DNA of 24,232 nucleotides from Thermoleophilia bacterium UBA2241 (GCA_002347645.1 DDYF01000029.1:1-24232); one strand, 5' to 3'. Shown: positions 6,128 through 14,089, counted from the first letter of the stretch. The notes: a model not told the origin generated them from the sequence alone. Translations and numbers: made by a program.

Positions 6128-7506
6128 GCGTCGCCGCTCGCGCCGTCACGGCAGTCGTCCGCGGCGCGTGCACCTTCGTCGCGCTCGCCCTCGCCGCGTC
6201 CACCGTCGTCGCGCTCGCCCTCGCCGCCGGCGCATCCGCTCCCGTTCAGCCCGAAGAGCGTGCGCACGGCGTCGACGTAGAGGTAGCACTCCTCCCTGCC
6301 CGCGGCTTCCTTCATGCGCACCGTCGGCGCGTGGAGGATCTTGTTCACGATCGACGCCGTCAGCAGCTCGACCTGCGCACGCTGCTCGGCGCTCAGGTCG
6401 CCTAGGCGGTTGCCCAGCCGTTCCAGCTCGGCGCGGCGGATCTTCTCGACCGAGTCGCGCAATCCGGCGATGGTCGGCACCACCTCGAGGCTGCGCAGCC
6501 AGGTCCTCACCTCATCGAGCTCCTCGGCGACGATGCGCTCCGCCTTGGCCGCCTCCTTCTCGCGTTCGTGGCGGTTCTCGTCGACCACGTGCTGCAGGTC
6601 GTCGATGTCGTAGAGGAAGGCGTTGTCGACGCGGGCGATCGCGGGATCGAGGTCGCGCGGCACGGCGATGTCGATGAGGAACAGGGGCCGGTGGCGCCGG
6701 TGCTTCATGGCGCGCTCGACGTGCTCGCGGGTGACGACGACGTGGGGCGCCGCCGTGGAGGCGACGACGATGTCGGCGGCGCCCAGCTGCCCTTCGAGGT
6801 CCTCGAAGGGCACCGCCCGGCCGCCGACCCGTCGCGCCAGCTCCTCGGCGGCGGCGTACGTCCGGTTCGCCACCAGGATCCGCTCGATGCCGTGCGCCTT
6901 CAGGTAGGTCGCCGTCAGCTCGCTCGTCTCGCCCGCCCCAAGGATGAGGACGACGTGGTCGCGGAACTTGCCGAACACCTGCAGGGCGAGCTCGACGGCG
7001 GCCGAGCTCACGCTCACCGGTCGCTCGCCGATCGACGTCTCGGTGCGCACGCGCTTGCCCACCTCGAGCGCGCGGCGGAACAGACGGTTGAAGACGACGC
7101 TGGTGCAGCCGCCCTCGCACGCCCCTTGGTACGCGGCCTTCATCTGGGCGACGATCTGCGCCTCGCCGACGACCATCGAGTCGAGACTCGCGGTAACGCG
7201 GAAAAGGTGCGCGATCGCGGCGTCCCCGGAGTAGCTGTACACGGATGGTCCCAGCTCGGCGACCGGCACGCCGGCCTGCTCGGCCAGGCAGGCGACGGCA
7301 GCCTGGCTGGCGGCCAGCGAGTCCTTCGCGTAGGCGTACAGCTCGGTGCGATTGCAGGTCGAGAGCGCGACCGCCTCGCACGCCCCCGCGCGTGTGGCCA
7401 GCTCGCGCTCCACGCGCAGCGCCGCTTCGGCGTCCAGCGCCAGCTTCTCGCGCAGCTCGAGCGGCGCGGTCTTGTGCGAGATGCCGGTGACGACGACGAG
7501 CACCAC
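6124..7506 (-). CDS. hemA: Glutamyl-tRNA reductase
   Basis: Reduces glutamyl-tRNA(Glu) to glutamate-1-semialdehyde with NADPH, the first committed step of C5-pathway tetrapyrrole synthesis. In 460 residues: VTGISHKTAPLELREKLA at the N-terminus, LSTCNRTELYAY with the catalytic C51, the FRVTASLDSMVVGEAQIVAQMKAAY-type signature, the NADPH fold VLILGAGETSELTA, and the C-terminal dimerisation helices. The last about 45 residues after YLYVDAVRTLFGL form a charged G/E/R/D-rich tail with a 10-residue tandem repeat, beyond the usual family end. The GTG at 7506 abuts the hemX stop codon; a second GTG follows at once, so the start is uncertain by one codon. Heme usually feeds back on HemA; nothing in the sequence shows how here. 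Confidence 0.97.
   Translation of the reverse strand: MVLVVVTGISHKTAPLELREKLALDAEAALRVERELATRAGACEAVALSTCNRTELYAYAKDSLAASQAAVACLAEQAGVPVAELGPSVYSYSGDAAIAHLFRVTASLDSMVVGEAQIVAQMKAAYQGACEGGCTSVVFNRLFRRALEVGKRVRTETSIGERPVSVSSAAVELALQVFGKFRDHVVLILGAGETSELTATYLKAHGIERILVANRTYAAAEELARRVGGRAVPFEDLEGQLGAADIVVASTAAPHVVVTREHVERAMKHRRHRPLFLIDIAVPRDLDPAIARVDNAFLYDIDDLQHVVDENRHEREKEAAKAERIVAEELDEVRTWLRSLEVVPTIAGLRDSVEKIRRAELERLGNRLGDLSAEQRAQVELLTASIVNKILHAPTVRMKEAAGREECYLYVDAVRTLFGLNGSGCAGGEGERDDGGRGEGERDEGARAADDCRDGASGDA
6176..6227. repeat. hemA: 30-bp period tandem duplication inside the hemA 3' end
   Basis: A 22-bp identical segment occurs at 6176-6197 and 6206-6227, period 30. In the HemA frame it encodes GEGERDDGGR then GEGERDEGAR. 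Because the period is ten codons, copy-number change would keep the frame. Confidence 0.9.
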
Positions 7507-8334
7507 TCAGCTCCCGTAGGTGTGAAAGCCGCTCAGGTACGGGACGGCGGCAAAGCGGATGACCAGCATGAGGACGAGCCCGACGACGGCGAGCCACGCC
7601 ACCCGCCGGCCGCCCCAGTCGGCGCGCAGGCGACCCCACAGCAGGCCGGCGTAGACCGCCCACGCCGCGATCGACAGCAGGACCATCGGGTCGAACCACC
7701 AGCGTTCGACGTCGAACGTCTCGGCGCGGATCACCCCCGCCGCCATACCCATGGTGAGGAAGGGCAGGCCGAGCAGGGTGGCGTGGAAGATCAGCCGGTC
7801 GAGGGTCGCCAGCGACGGCAGGCGCCCCAGGACGCCGCCGAGGTGGCGACGCTTGAGCTGCCGCTCTTCGACGACGTAGAGCAGCGCCGCCCCGCCGGCG
7901 ACGTACAGGGCGCCGACCGCGGTCAGCATGACGATCACGTGCAGCACCACGATGTCGCTGCGCAGCGCCGGCTCAAGCTCCCGGGGCGCCTCGTACCCGA
8001 CCAGCGCCGCGACGAGCAGGCCGATCACCACGGGCAGAACGTAGAGGCCGATGGCCTTCACGCGCGTGAACAGCTCGAGCACGAGGTAGACGAGCGCGAC
8101 CGACCAGGCGACGGCGGTGAGCGACTCGTAGGCGCCCACGACGGGGGCGCGACCGGCGTCGGCCGCGCGCAGCGCCACGGCGAGGGTCTGGAGCGCCCAC
8201 GCCGCGGCAACGAGCCAGAGGCCGAGCCTGTTGAATCCCTCGTGTCGCGCGAACACGGCGACGAGGACCATGGCGAACGCCCCGCAGTAGAGCAGGAAGG
8301 CCACCCAGAGCACGATGGCTGAGACGTGTTCCAC
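7507..8334 (-). CDS. hemX: HemX/CcsA-family cytochrome c assembly membrane protein
   Basis: A 275-residue integral membrane protein with about eight hydrophobic segments. The C-terminal part, ERWWFDPMVLLSIAAWAVYAG followed by WGGRRVAWLAVVGLVL and YLSGFHTYGS, matches the CcsA/CcsB family layout. In it the tryptophan-rich heme motif (usually WxWDPKE) is reduced to WWFDPM, losing the KE. That degeneration, and its place directly before hemA, resemble HemX of Bacillus, an effector of HemA abundance, more than a heme-exporting cytochrome synthetase. Both readings remain possible, since ccm genes are adjacent upstream. Start is GTG at 8334 with GGAGG eight bases upstream. Its stop codon touches the hemA start. 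Confidence 0.85.
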   Translation of the reverse strand: MEHVSAIVLWVAFLLYCGAFAMVLVAVFARHEGFNRLGLWLVAAAWALQTLAVALRAADAGRAPVVGAYESLTAVAWSVALVYLVLELFTRVKAIGLYVLPVVIGLLVAALVGYEAPRELEPALRSDIVVLHVIVMLTAVGALYVAGGAALLYVVEERQLKRRHLGGVLGRLPSLATLDRLIFHATLLGLPFLTMGMAAGVIRAETFDVERWWFDPMVLLSIAAWAVYAGLLWGRLRADWGGRRVAWLAVVGLVLMLVIRFAAVPYLSGFHTYGS

Positions 8335-8356
8335 GGCCCGTTCCTCCGTTGCGTCG

Positions 8357-8431
8357 GGGCCGCCCGTCGCCCTCGGCGACGGGCGGCCCGCACGGCGGCC
8401 GGCTCCGGCTCAGTCGCCGGAGCCGGCCGCC
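8357..8431 (-). promoter_or_regulatory. Double hairpin at the ccmD-hemX junction
   Basis: Two perfect GC-rich stems lie back to back. The first to be transcribed pairs 8416-8431 with 8394-8409 (16 bp, six-base loop holding the ccmD stop codon). The second pairs 8376-8389 with 8357-8370 (14 bp, five-base loop). No T-run follows. They lie upstream of the hemX ribosome site and could act as a partial terminator, a processing site or an RNA stabiliser that sets different levels for the ccm and hem halves. Confidence 0.6.
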
Positions 8432-8580
8432 TCCCGCTTCTCGACCTCGCGCTTGAGCAGGTCGACGTCCCGCTGCAGGGCGGCGACGCGCCGCGCCGAG
8501 ACGGCGTAGTAGACGATGACCACGGCGAGGATGATCGCGTAGGCCGCGACCACGAACTTGGCGCCCTCTTCGATGCTCAC
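8410..8580 (-). CDS. ccmD: CcmD-family small membrane protein
   Basis: A 56-residue protein with one transmembrane segment (about residues 9-27: VVAAYAIILAVVIVYYAV) followed by a positively charged, coiled-coil-like tail (ARRVAALQRDVDLLKREVEKRE). Size, topology and place right after ccmC match CcmD, which in System I helps release holo-CcmE from the CcmABC complex. Start is GTG at 8580, with GGAGG eight bases upstream inside the end of ccmC; the gap between the genes is four bases. The last codons lie in a 16-bp hairpin. Confidence 0.87.
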   Translation of the reverse strand: MSIEEGAKFVVAAYAIILAVVIVYYAVSARRVAALQRDVDLLKREVEKREAAGSGD

Positions 8581-8584
8581 TGCA

Positions 8585-9268
8585 TCATCCTCCGATGCGC
8601 GTCTTGAGGTCGGCGATCTCGTCCCTGAGGCGTTCCGCGGCCACGTCGGCGCGCAGCAACGCCACCAGCAGCAGGGTCATGCCGGCCATGCTGATCACGA
8701 AGCTCAGGAACATGCTGCCCTCCATGCCCGTGTCGGTCGCCGTGATGACGGCCGGGTGCAGCCCCTCGGGCATGAAGCGGATGGCGAAGAAGGTGATCGG
8801 CACGTCGATGAAGGCGACGATGGCGAACACCGCGGCGAAGGTCGCCCGCCGTGACTCCTCTTCGACCACCTGGCGCAGCACGAAGTACGCGGCGTAGAGA
8901 AAGCAGACGATGAGAAAGGTCGTGAGACGCGGTTCCCAGGCCCACCATGCGTCCCAGGCGGCCTTGCCCCAGATCATGCCCGTCGCCATCACGAGCAGGC
9001 TGAAGAGCAGGCCCAGCCGCACGCTTGCGTAGCCCAGGCGGTCCCACTTGGGCTGCGGGTCGCGCAGGTACAGGATCGCGGCGACGAACGCGATGCCGAA
9101 GGCGACGAGCGCGGTCTCGGCGATGGGCGCGTGGTAGTAGAAGATCTTCTGGCTGTAGCCCATGCTCGAGGCGTCGGTGGGCGCGTAGTAGAAGCCGAGC
9201 AGCAGACCGGCCACGAGGAGGGCGCCGGCGTACGCGAACAGCGCCGGCGCGCTGACGAGCTTCTTCAT
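8585..9268 (-). CDS. ccmC: CcmC heme-handling protein of cytochrome c maturation
   Basis: CcmC (227 residues, about six membrane spans) binds heme at an external tryptophan-rich loop and loads it on CcmE. Visible: YYHAPIAE with axial histidine about H46, the WWD domain at residues 100-113 (WGKAAWDAWWAWEPRLT), and LHPAVI with the second histidine about H171. The C-terminal cytosolic tail (LRDEIADLKTRIGG) could form a short coiled coil. The ATG at 9268 overlaps the ccmB stop by one base (TGATG). A much longer open frame reaching 9709 exists but reads over ccmB and is not used. Confidence 0.95.
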   Translation of the reverse strand: MKKLVSAPALFAYAGALLVAGLLLGFYYAPTDASSMGYSQKIFYYHAPIAETALVAFGIAFVAAILYLRDPQPKWDRLGYASVRLGLLFSLLVMATGMIWGKAAWDAWWAWEPRLTTFLIVCFLYAAYFVLRQVVEEESRRATFAAVFAIVAFIDVPITFFAIRFMPEGLHPAVITATDTGMEGSMFLSFVISMAGMTLLLVALLRADVAAERLRDEIADLKTRIGG

Positions 9269-9948
9269 CACTCCCCTATCGCGAAGTCGTACGTACCGTA
9301 CGCCGCCACCAGGAACACGGCGTCGAAGGCGGCCAGAAAGCCGAGCCTCCCGAGGAGCGCCCCCAAGTCGGCGCCCTCGGCGAAGATCGCCGTCGTCGCC
9401 GAGGTCGCGGCGATCAGCACCGGGACGATGAGCGGCAGGAACACGATCGGCAGCAGCAGGTCGCGCGCCCGCGTGTTCATCGAGATGGTGGCGAGCAGTG
9501 TACCAAGCGTGCAGATACCCAGGTCGGCGAGAAGCAGCACCAGGATGAAGAGCCCGAGGTCCGGCAGGTAGCTGCGCTCGACGAAGAACAGGGTGAACAC
9601 GGGCACCGAGACCGCCTGGATGATGAGCAGGAAGACGAGGTTGCCCGCCGCCTTGGCGAGAAAGATCGTCACGCGGTCGACGGGGCAGAGCAGCAGCCCG
9701 TCGAGGCACTGCTCGTCCTTCTCCTGGGCGAACGAGCGGTTCAGGCCGAGCAGGACGGCAAAGACGAACGTCACCCAGAGCATGCCGCCGGTGAGGGAGG
9801 TGAGGTCCGCCTCGTCGTCCACGCCGAAGGCGTAGTGGAAGATCACCAGGGCGAGCATGACGAAGAGGAACATGCTGACGAGCATCTCGCGCGTGCGCAG
9901 CTCGCGGATGAGGTCTTTGCGCAGGATCGCCAAGAACTGCCGCCCCAT
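9268..9948 (-). CDS. ccmB: CcmB, membrane subunit of the CcmAB heme-chaperone release transporter
   Basis: A 226-residue protein with six predicted transmembrane segments. It begins with a cytosolic amphipathic stretch (FLAILRKDLIRELRTREML) typical of CcmB, then FAVLLGLNRSFAQEKDEQCLDGLLLCPVDR, a cytosolic coupling region that is the best-conserved part of the family. With CcmA it forms an ABC complex that uses ATP to free holo-CcmE from CcmC. Start and stop overlap the neighbours by one base (TGATG at each side), so expression is tightly coupled. Confidence 0.95.
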   Translation of the reverse strand: MGRQFLAILRKDLIRELRTREMLVSMFLFVMLALVIFHYAFGVDDEADLTSLTGGMLWVTFVFAVLLGLNRSFAQEKDEQCLDGLLLCPVDRVTIFLAKAAGNLVFLLIIQAVSVPVFTLFFVERSYLPDLGLFILVLLLADLGICTLGTLLATISMNTRARDLLLPIVFLPLIVPVLIAATSATTAIFAEGADLGALLGRLGFLAAFDAVFLVAAYGTYDFAIGE

Positions 9949-10718
9949 CAGAGCACCGACCCTTCCTGCACGTGCTCGCGGTACACAGCGTCGAAGGCGT
10001 CGCGCGCGACCCCGGCGCCGTGTTCCCAGACGATCTTGCCGCCGTCGAGGATCATCAGCCGCGTCGCCAGCTCCAGGCCCTTCTCGATGTGGTGTGTGAC
10101 CATGACGAAGGTGTGCTCCTCGCGGATCTCGCCGAGCAGCCCGTCGAGGATGTCGACGGCCCGCGGGTCCAGGCCGGAGTGCGGCTCGTCGAGCAGCAAC
10201 ACGCGCGGGCGGTGCAGGATCGCGCGCGCGATCGCGAGCCGCTGCCGCATACCCTTGCTGAACGTGCGCACGACGTCGTAGCGGCGGTGCGCAAGCTCGA
10301 CGCGGTCGAGCAGCTCCGTGATGCGCTCCTCGCGGTCGTCGAGACGGTACATATCGGCGTAGAAGCGCAGGTTCTCCTGCGCCGTGAGGTCGAGGTACAG
10401 CATCGGGCTGTGCGAGATGAGACCCACGGCCCGGCGCACCGGCATGGGGTCTTCACGGACGTCGTGACCGGCCACGCGGACGCTGCCCTTGCTCGGTGCG
10501 AGCAGCGTGGCGAGCACGCGCAGCGTCGTCGTCTTGCCGGCCCCGTTGGGCCCGAACATCACGAGAAAGCCGCCGCGCTCGAGCGTGAAGGACACGCCGC
10601 GCAGCACATCTCGCCGGCCAAACGTCTTGCGCAGGCCGTCGACCTCGATCTCGAGGGCGGCGCCGGCCGGCGGCACGCCGCCGGCGCCCGGGTTCGTCTC
10701 GGATGCGGAGCCGTCCAT
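9948..10718 (-). CDS. ccmA: CcmA, ATPase of the cytochrome c maturation ABC complex
   Basis: ABC ATPase of 256 residues. Walker A is GPNGAGKTT at residues 56-64; the signature is FSKGMRQR instead of LSGGQ, a feature shared with other CcmA proteins; Walker B is VLLLDEPHSGLD; the switch histidine is in MVTHH. The first 20 residues are a disordered-looking G/P/A leader before the domain starts at ALEIEVDGLRKTFG, so a later start cannot be excluded. It lies between ccmF (10 bases upstream) and ccmB (one-base overlap). Confidence 0.94.
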   Translation of the reverse strand: MDGSASETNPGAGGVPPAGAALEIEVDGLRKTFGRRDVLRGVSFTLERGGFLVMFGPNGAGKTTTLRVLATLLAPSKGSVRVAGHDVREDPMPVRRAVGLISHSPMLYLDLTAQENLRFYADMYRLDDREERITELLDRVELAHRRYDVVRTFSKGMRQRLAIARAILHRPRVLLLDEPHSGLDPRAVDILDGLLGEIREEHTFVMVTHHIEKGLELATRLMILDGGKIVWEHGAGVARDAFDAVYREHVQEGSVL

Positions 10719-10728
10719 CGCGCCGGCC

Positions 10729-12759
10729 TCAGGCCGTGACCTCGCTCACGCCGCGTGCGGGCGGGGCGTCGTCGCCGGCCGCTTCTCCGGCCGGCGCCGC
10801 CTGCGGGCGCGACCGCGGCCACAGCGAGACGACGGCGCCGGCGCAGAGCAGGATCGAGCCGATCCACAGCCAGCGGATCAGCGGGAAGACGACCACGCGC
10901 AGCGCGATGGTCTCGGACGTCTCGTCGAACGGTTCGTCGGCGACCACGAAGACGTCCTCGAACAGGCGCCCCAGGATCACGGCCCGCACGGCGGCGCCGC
11001 TCATCTCGTACACGTCGGTGTGCGGCTCGACGGCGCCGATCTTCGTGCTGCCGCCCTCGAGAACGTCGAACGCCGCGTACGTCCGTCGCGACGACTGCGC
11101 CCCGGGTTCGGAACGCAGGCCGGCGAACTCGAGAAGATAACTGCCGTCGTCGGTCACCAGGGCCGAGTCGCCGGCGCCGGCCTTGGTGGACACCAGCGCC
11201 GTGCTCTCGGTCGCGTAGACCGTCGAGCCCAGCAGGCCGGCGACGACGAGTACCATGCCGAGGTGCGCCAGGTAGCCGGCGCTGCGCGTGCGGCTGCCCG
11301 TGAGGGCGCGGCCCATGCCGGCCGTCCAGGGCTTGCCCGGGCCGGCCGCCCGCCGCGCCGCGTTCACCACGAACTGCAGCACGGCGCCGAACGCGAACCC
11401 GCAGACCACGAGCCCGACGAGGCCCCACACCTTCGACTGGAACCCCAGCAGCAGCCACAGCGGCACCGAGAGGGCCGCCGTCACGACCGGCAGCACGAGA
11501 ACGCGGCGGAGGTGCGCGCCCTCGGTCTTGCGCCACGAGAGCAGGGGGCAGACGACGATCAGCCCGAGGAAGAGCACGCCCAGCGGCCGGGCGAAGACGT
11601 CGTAGGTCTCGGGCCCGACCGTCCGGTCGAGCAGCAGCGGCACGAGCACGGTGGAGAAGGCGATCGCCGCCGCGAACAAGGTCAGCAGCAGCGCGGTGAG
11701 GTAGTACGCGAACTCGCGCGAGGCGACCGATTCGACGGACGACCCGCCGGCGAACCGCCGCCAGCGCCACGCCAGCAGACCGACGCTCACGAGGCCGCTG
11801 CCCACGAGCAGCGCCGACAGGATGACGACCAGGACCTCGTTCGTGCCGAAGGCGTGCACCGAGCTGATCAGACCGGTCCGGGTCGTCCACGTGGCCAGGA
11901 TCACGAAGAAGAAGGTCAGGGCCGCGGCGCCGAGCGCCCAGCGCTTGAAGACGCCGCGCGTGCGATACAGGGTCATCGCGTGCAGCAGGGCGGTCGCCGT
12001 CAACCATGGCACGAGCGAGGTGTTCTCCACCGGGTCCCAGGCCCAGAAGCCGCCGAACGACAGCACCACGTAGGCCCACCACGCGCCGAGACCGATACCC
12101 AGCGAGAGGAACAGCCATCCGAAGACCGTCCATTTCTGCGAGCGCGTCACCCAGAGCCTGTCGGCACGGCCCGTCAGCAGGGCGGCGACGGCGAACGCGA
12201 AGGGGATGGTGAGGCCCACGTAGCCGACGAACAGCGCCGGCGGGTGCAGCACCATTCCCGGGTGCAGGAGGAGCGGGTTCATGCCGAAGGGTGTCGCGTC
12301 CGCCGCCGCCGCGACGAACGGGTTGGAGCCTTCGTCGAACAGCGTGATCGCGGCGAAGACGGCGGACACGGCGCACAGCACCATGACCGCCGCCCCGGTC
12401 AGGCGCTCCACGCGACCCAGGTCGCGAAGGGCGATCGCGCACGTGACGGCGGCCAGGAGCAGGAGCCAGAGGAGGAACGACCCTTCCTGACCCGCCCAGA
12501 ACCCCGAGACGCGGTAGAACATCGAGAGACTCGCGTCCGAGTGCTCGGTCACGTAGGCGAAGCCGTAGTCCTGCCCGACGAACGCCGCGAGGAGCACCCC
12601 GCCGGCCACCGCGGCGGCGGCGAAGAGGGCGGCGGCGGCGTAGTAGCCGTGGCGCAGGAGGTCCTTGCGCTCCCACCGCACGCCGAGCGCCAGGAAGAGG
12701 ACGCTTCCGAGGGAGAAGACGAGGGTGAGGGCGAGGGCCAGCCGCCCGACGACGATCAT
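10729..12759 (-). CDS. ccmF: CcmF heme lyase of cytochrome c maturation
   Basis: CcmF (676 residues, about 14-15 membrane segments) receives heme from CcmE and attaches it to apocytochrome CxxCH sites. Landmarks are FYRVSGFWAGQEGSFLLWL (about residues 81-99), MNPLLLHPGMVLHPP with conserved histidines (160-174), the tryptophan-rich WWD region GFWAWDPVENTSLVPWL (236-252), and RTGLISSVHAFG. Length is normal. In classical System I it works with CcmH; no CcmH gene lies in the window, and the CxxxY CcmE next to it suggests a System I* arrangement in which CcmH is absent. ATG at 12759 follows ccmE by 10 bases. Confidence 0.96.
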   Translation of the reverse strand: MIVVGRLALALTLVFSLGSVLFLALGVRWERKDLLRHGYYAAAALFAAAAVAGGVLLAAFVGQDYGFAYVTEHSDASLSMFYRVSGFWAGQEGSFLLWLLLLAAVTCAIALRDLGRVERLTGAAVMVLCAVSAVFAAITLFDEGSNPFVAAAADATPFGMNPLLLHPGMVLHPPALFVGYVGLTIPFAFAVAALLTGRADRLWVTRSQKWTVFGWLFLSLGIGLGAWWAYVVLSFGGFWAWDPVENTSLVPWLTATALLHAMTLYRTRGVFKRWALGAAALTFFFVILATWTTRTGLISSVHAFGTNEVLVVILSALLVGSGLVSVGLLAWRWRRFAGGSSVESVASREFAYYLTALLLTLFAAAIAFSTVLVPLLLDRTVGPETYDVFARPLGVLFLGLIVVCPLLSWRKTEGAHLRRVLVLPVVTAALSVPLWLLLGFQSKVWGLVGLVVCGFAFGAVLQFVVNAARRAAGPGKPWTAGMGRALTGSRTRSAGYLAHLGMVLVVAGLLGSTVYATESTALVSTKAGAGDSALVTDDGSYLLEFAGLRSEPGAQSSRRTYAAFDVLEGGSTKIGAVEPHTDVYEMSGAAVRAVILGRLFEDVFVVADEPFDETSETIALRVVVFPLIRWLWIGSILLCAGAVVSLWPRSRPQAAPAGEAAGDDAPPARGVSEVTA

Positions 12760-12769
12760 GCCGGCGCCC

Positions 12770-13195
12770 TCATTCCGCCGCTGCCGGAGCCGTCGGCGTC
12801 GTCCCCTTGCCTTCGTACTTTGACGGGCACTTCGTCTGCAGTTCGTCCGCGGCGATCAGGCCCGTCGCCGCCACGTATTCGCCCACCACGACCACGTCGA
12901 CGCCGGCCTCGAACGTGGCGGGCATCTGCCCACTGTAGGCGACGTCGACGGTGTCGGATGCGCCGTGGAGGTCCTGGATCGTGAAGCGCACGCCGTCGTC
13001 GTCGCGCGCGATCGTCCCGTCGAGGACGCGACCGCCGACCTGGACGTTCTTGCCGTCGTAGTCGCCGGCGACGAGCTCCGCGACCTGCCGGTAGTACGCG
13101 CCCTGCTGGCTCACGACGTAGACGACACCCACCACGAAAGCGACGACGATGACCCCGGTGGCGATGAGGAGACGCGTACGTGCCTTCTTGTTCAC
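12770..13195 (-). CDS. ccmE: CcmE heme chaperone, CxxxY type
   Basis: CcmE carries heme covalently from CcmC to CcmF outside the membrane. The 141-residue protein has a basic N-terminus, one membrane anchor (about residues 9-29) and an OB-fold domain with VQVGGRVLDGTI, VRFTIQDLHG, VDVAYSGQMPATFEAGVDVVVVGEY and GLIAADELQTKCPSKYEGK. The last motif is CPSKY, cysteine in place of the histidine of the usual HxxxY. This variant is known from archaea and some sulfate reducers as System I*, usually with no CcmH. Start is GTG at 13195, with only a weak GGGGG upstream. It is the first gene of the ten-gene ccm-hem cluster. Confidence 0.93.
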   Translation of the reverse strand: MNKKARTRLLIATGVIVVAFVVGVVYVVSQQGAYYRQVAELVAGDYDGKNVQVGGRVLDGTIARDDDGVRFTIQDLHGASDTVDVAYSGQMPATFEAGVDVVVVGEYVAATGLIAADELQTKCPSKYEGKGTTPTAPAAAE

Positions 13196-13344
13196 CCGGA
13201 TACCCCCGGACGTAGCGTTCGCGCGAAGGACAAGTGTAGCCCACGAAGCACAGAGGCGCCATTTTCACTATCTGGACGGTGACAAGGGTGACGTGAGACC
13301 GCCGGCTGGGCAGGAAAGCCAGCCTGCGCGGCGTAGCTAGGCCC
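13196..13344. promoter_or_regulatory. Divergent control region of ccmE and the SatD-family gene
   Basis: This 149-base gap separates two divergent genes and must hold both promoters. For the ccm side, TACACT (13238-13233, minus strand) is a possible -10 box about 32 bases before the transcript would reach the ccmE start, but no convincing -35 box is 16-18 bases upstream. GGTGAC occurs twice (around 13278 and 13287), a possible binding half-site. No clear operator is seen. Confidence 0.3.
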
Positions 13345-13998
13345 ATGCCGCTCGAACGCCGCCGCGACGCCAACGTCATCGCCGTCATCTTCGGTCACCT
13401 GCTCGGGCCGGAGGCCGACGCCGCGGAGGTCAGGCGCGTGCTCGAGGGCGCCCTCGAGCGGGCCAACCGGCTCTTCGCCCCGGCGCTCGGGGAGCCGTTT
13501 GCCGTCACCGGAGACGGCCGCCTCGACGGTGTGCTCGGCGATCCCGCGCAGACGCCGCTCTGCGTGAGCGTCCTGCGCGAATCACTCGCCCCTCGCCTGC
13601 TCCGCGTGGGCATCGGCGTGGGGACGGTCGAGCACCTGCGCGACCCGAGCAGCAAGGACGGCGACGCCTACTCGCTGGCGCGTGAAGCCCTGCAGCTCGC
13701 GGCGCGTGACGGCGGCCTGACGCGCTACGTCGGTACCGGCGACGCCGGCGACGTGCTGCTCGGCGCCCTCTGCCGTCTGGTCGACCCGCTCATCCGGGCA
13801 CGGACGGCGAAGCAGTGGGAGGCCATCGCCGCGTACCGCGAGCTGGGGCACCAGAGAGAGGTCGCCGCGCGCCTGGGCGTCACCCGGCAGAGCGTCGGCG
13901 ACCGCCTCGCGGCAGGACACCGCCGCGCGGTCGAAGAAGCCGATGCAGCGATCGCCACCTACCTCTCGTACCGGCGCCACCAGCGTTTCGGCTACTGA
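13345..13998 (+). CDS. SatD-family protein with helix-turn-helix region
   Basis: A 217-residue cytosolic protein that resembles the SatD family, named from the acid-tolerance operon of Streptococcus mutans; its biochemical role is unknown. Features: LLRVGIGVGTVEHLRD and DGDAYSLAREALQLAARDGG in the middle (about residues 85-125), and a helix-turn-helix-like stretch HQREVAARLGVTRQSVGDRLAAGHRRAVEEAD near residues 169-200. The latter could bind DNA. The ATG at 13345 begins the conserved frame, but no strong ribosome site precedes it. It is one of two plus-strand genes in the window and is divergent from the ccm-hem operon, so it could regulate that operon; this is only positional. Confidence 0.75.
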   Translation: MPLERRRDANVIAVIFGHLLGPEADAAEVRRVLEGALERANRLFAPALGEPFAVTGDGRLDGVLGDPAQTPLCVSVLRESLAPRLLRVGIGVGTVEHLRDPSSKDGDAYSLAREALQLAARDGGLTRYVGTGDAGDVLLGALCRLVDPLIRARTAKQWEAIAAYRELGHQREVAARLGVTRQSVGDRLAAGHRRAVEEADAAIATYLSYRRHQRFGY

Positions 13999-14010
13999 GT
14001 TTCCTGCGCG

Positions 14011-14080
14011 CCACGGACCGTCCTCTGCCTCGGCATCGCACGACGGGCCGTCCCCGACCTCGGCGTCGCGCCACGGGTGC
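14011..14080. repeat. Imperfect 30-bp tandem repeat between convergent genes
   Basis: Bases 14011-14040 and 14041-14070 align without gaps with 23 of 30 identities, and the third copy begins at 14071 (ccacgggtgc). The repeat fills the gap between the SatD-family stop and the glycosyltransferase stop. No hairpin with a T-run is seen. Confidence 0.7.
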
Positions 14081-14089
14081 GCGCCCTGA

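Noticed and set aside
6568..8322. 584-codon plus-strand frame opposite hemA and hemX
   Set aside because: Antisense shadow; both real genes have full catalytic and family motifs.
9268..9709. Extension of CcmC to a 374-residue protein
   Set aside because: The extra part overlaps ccmB, lacks membrane character, and the normal CcmC N-terminus starts at the ATG at 9268.
10489..12984. 831-codon open frame on the plus strand opposite ccmF and ccmA
   Set aside because: Composition is R/E/Q/H-rich as expected for the reverse strand of a membrane-protein gene; ccmF is intact on the other strand.
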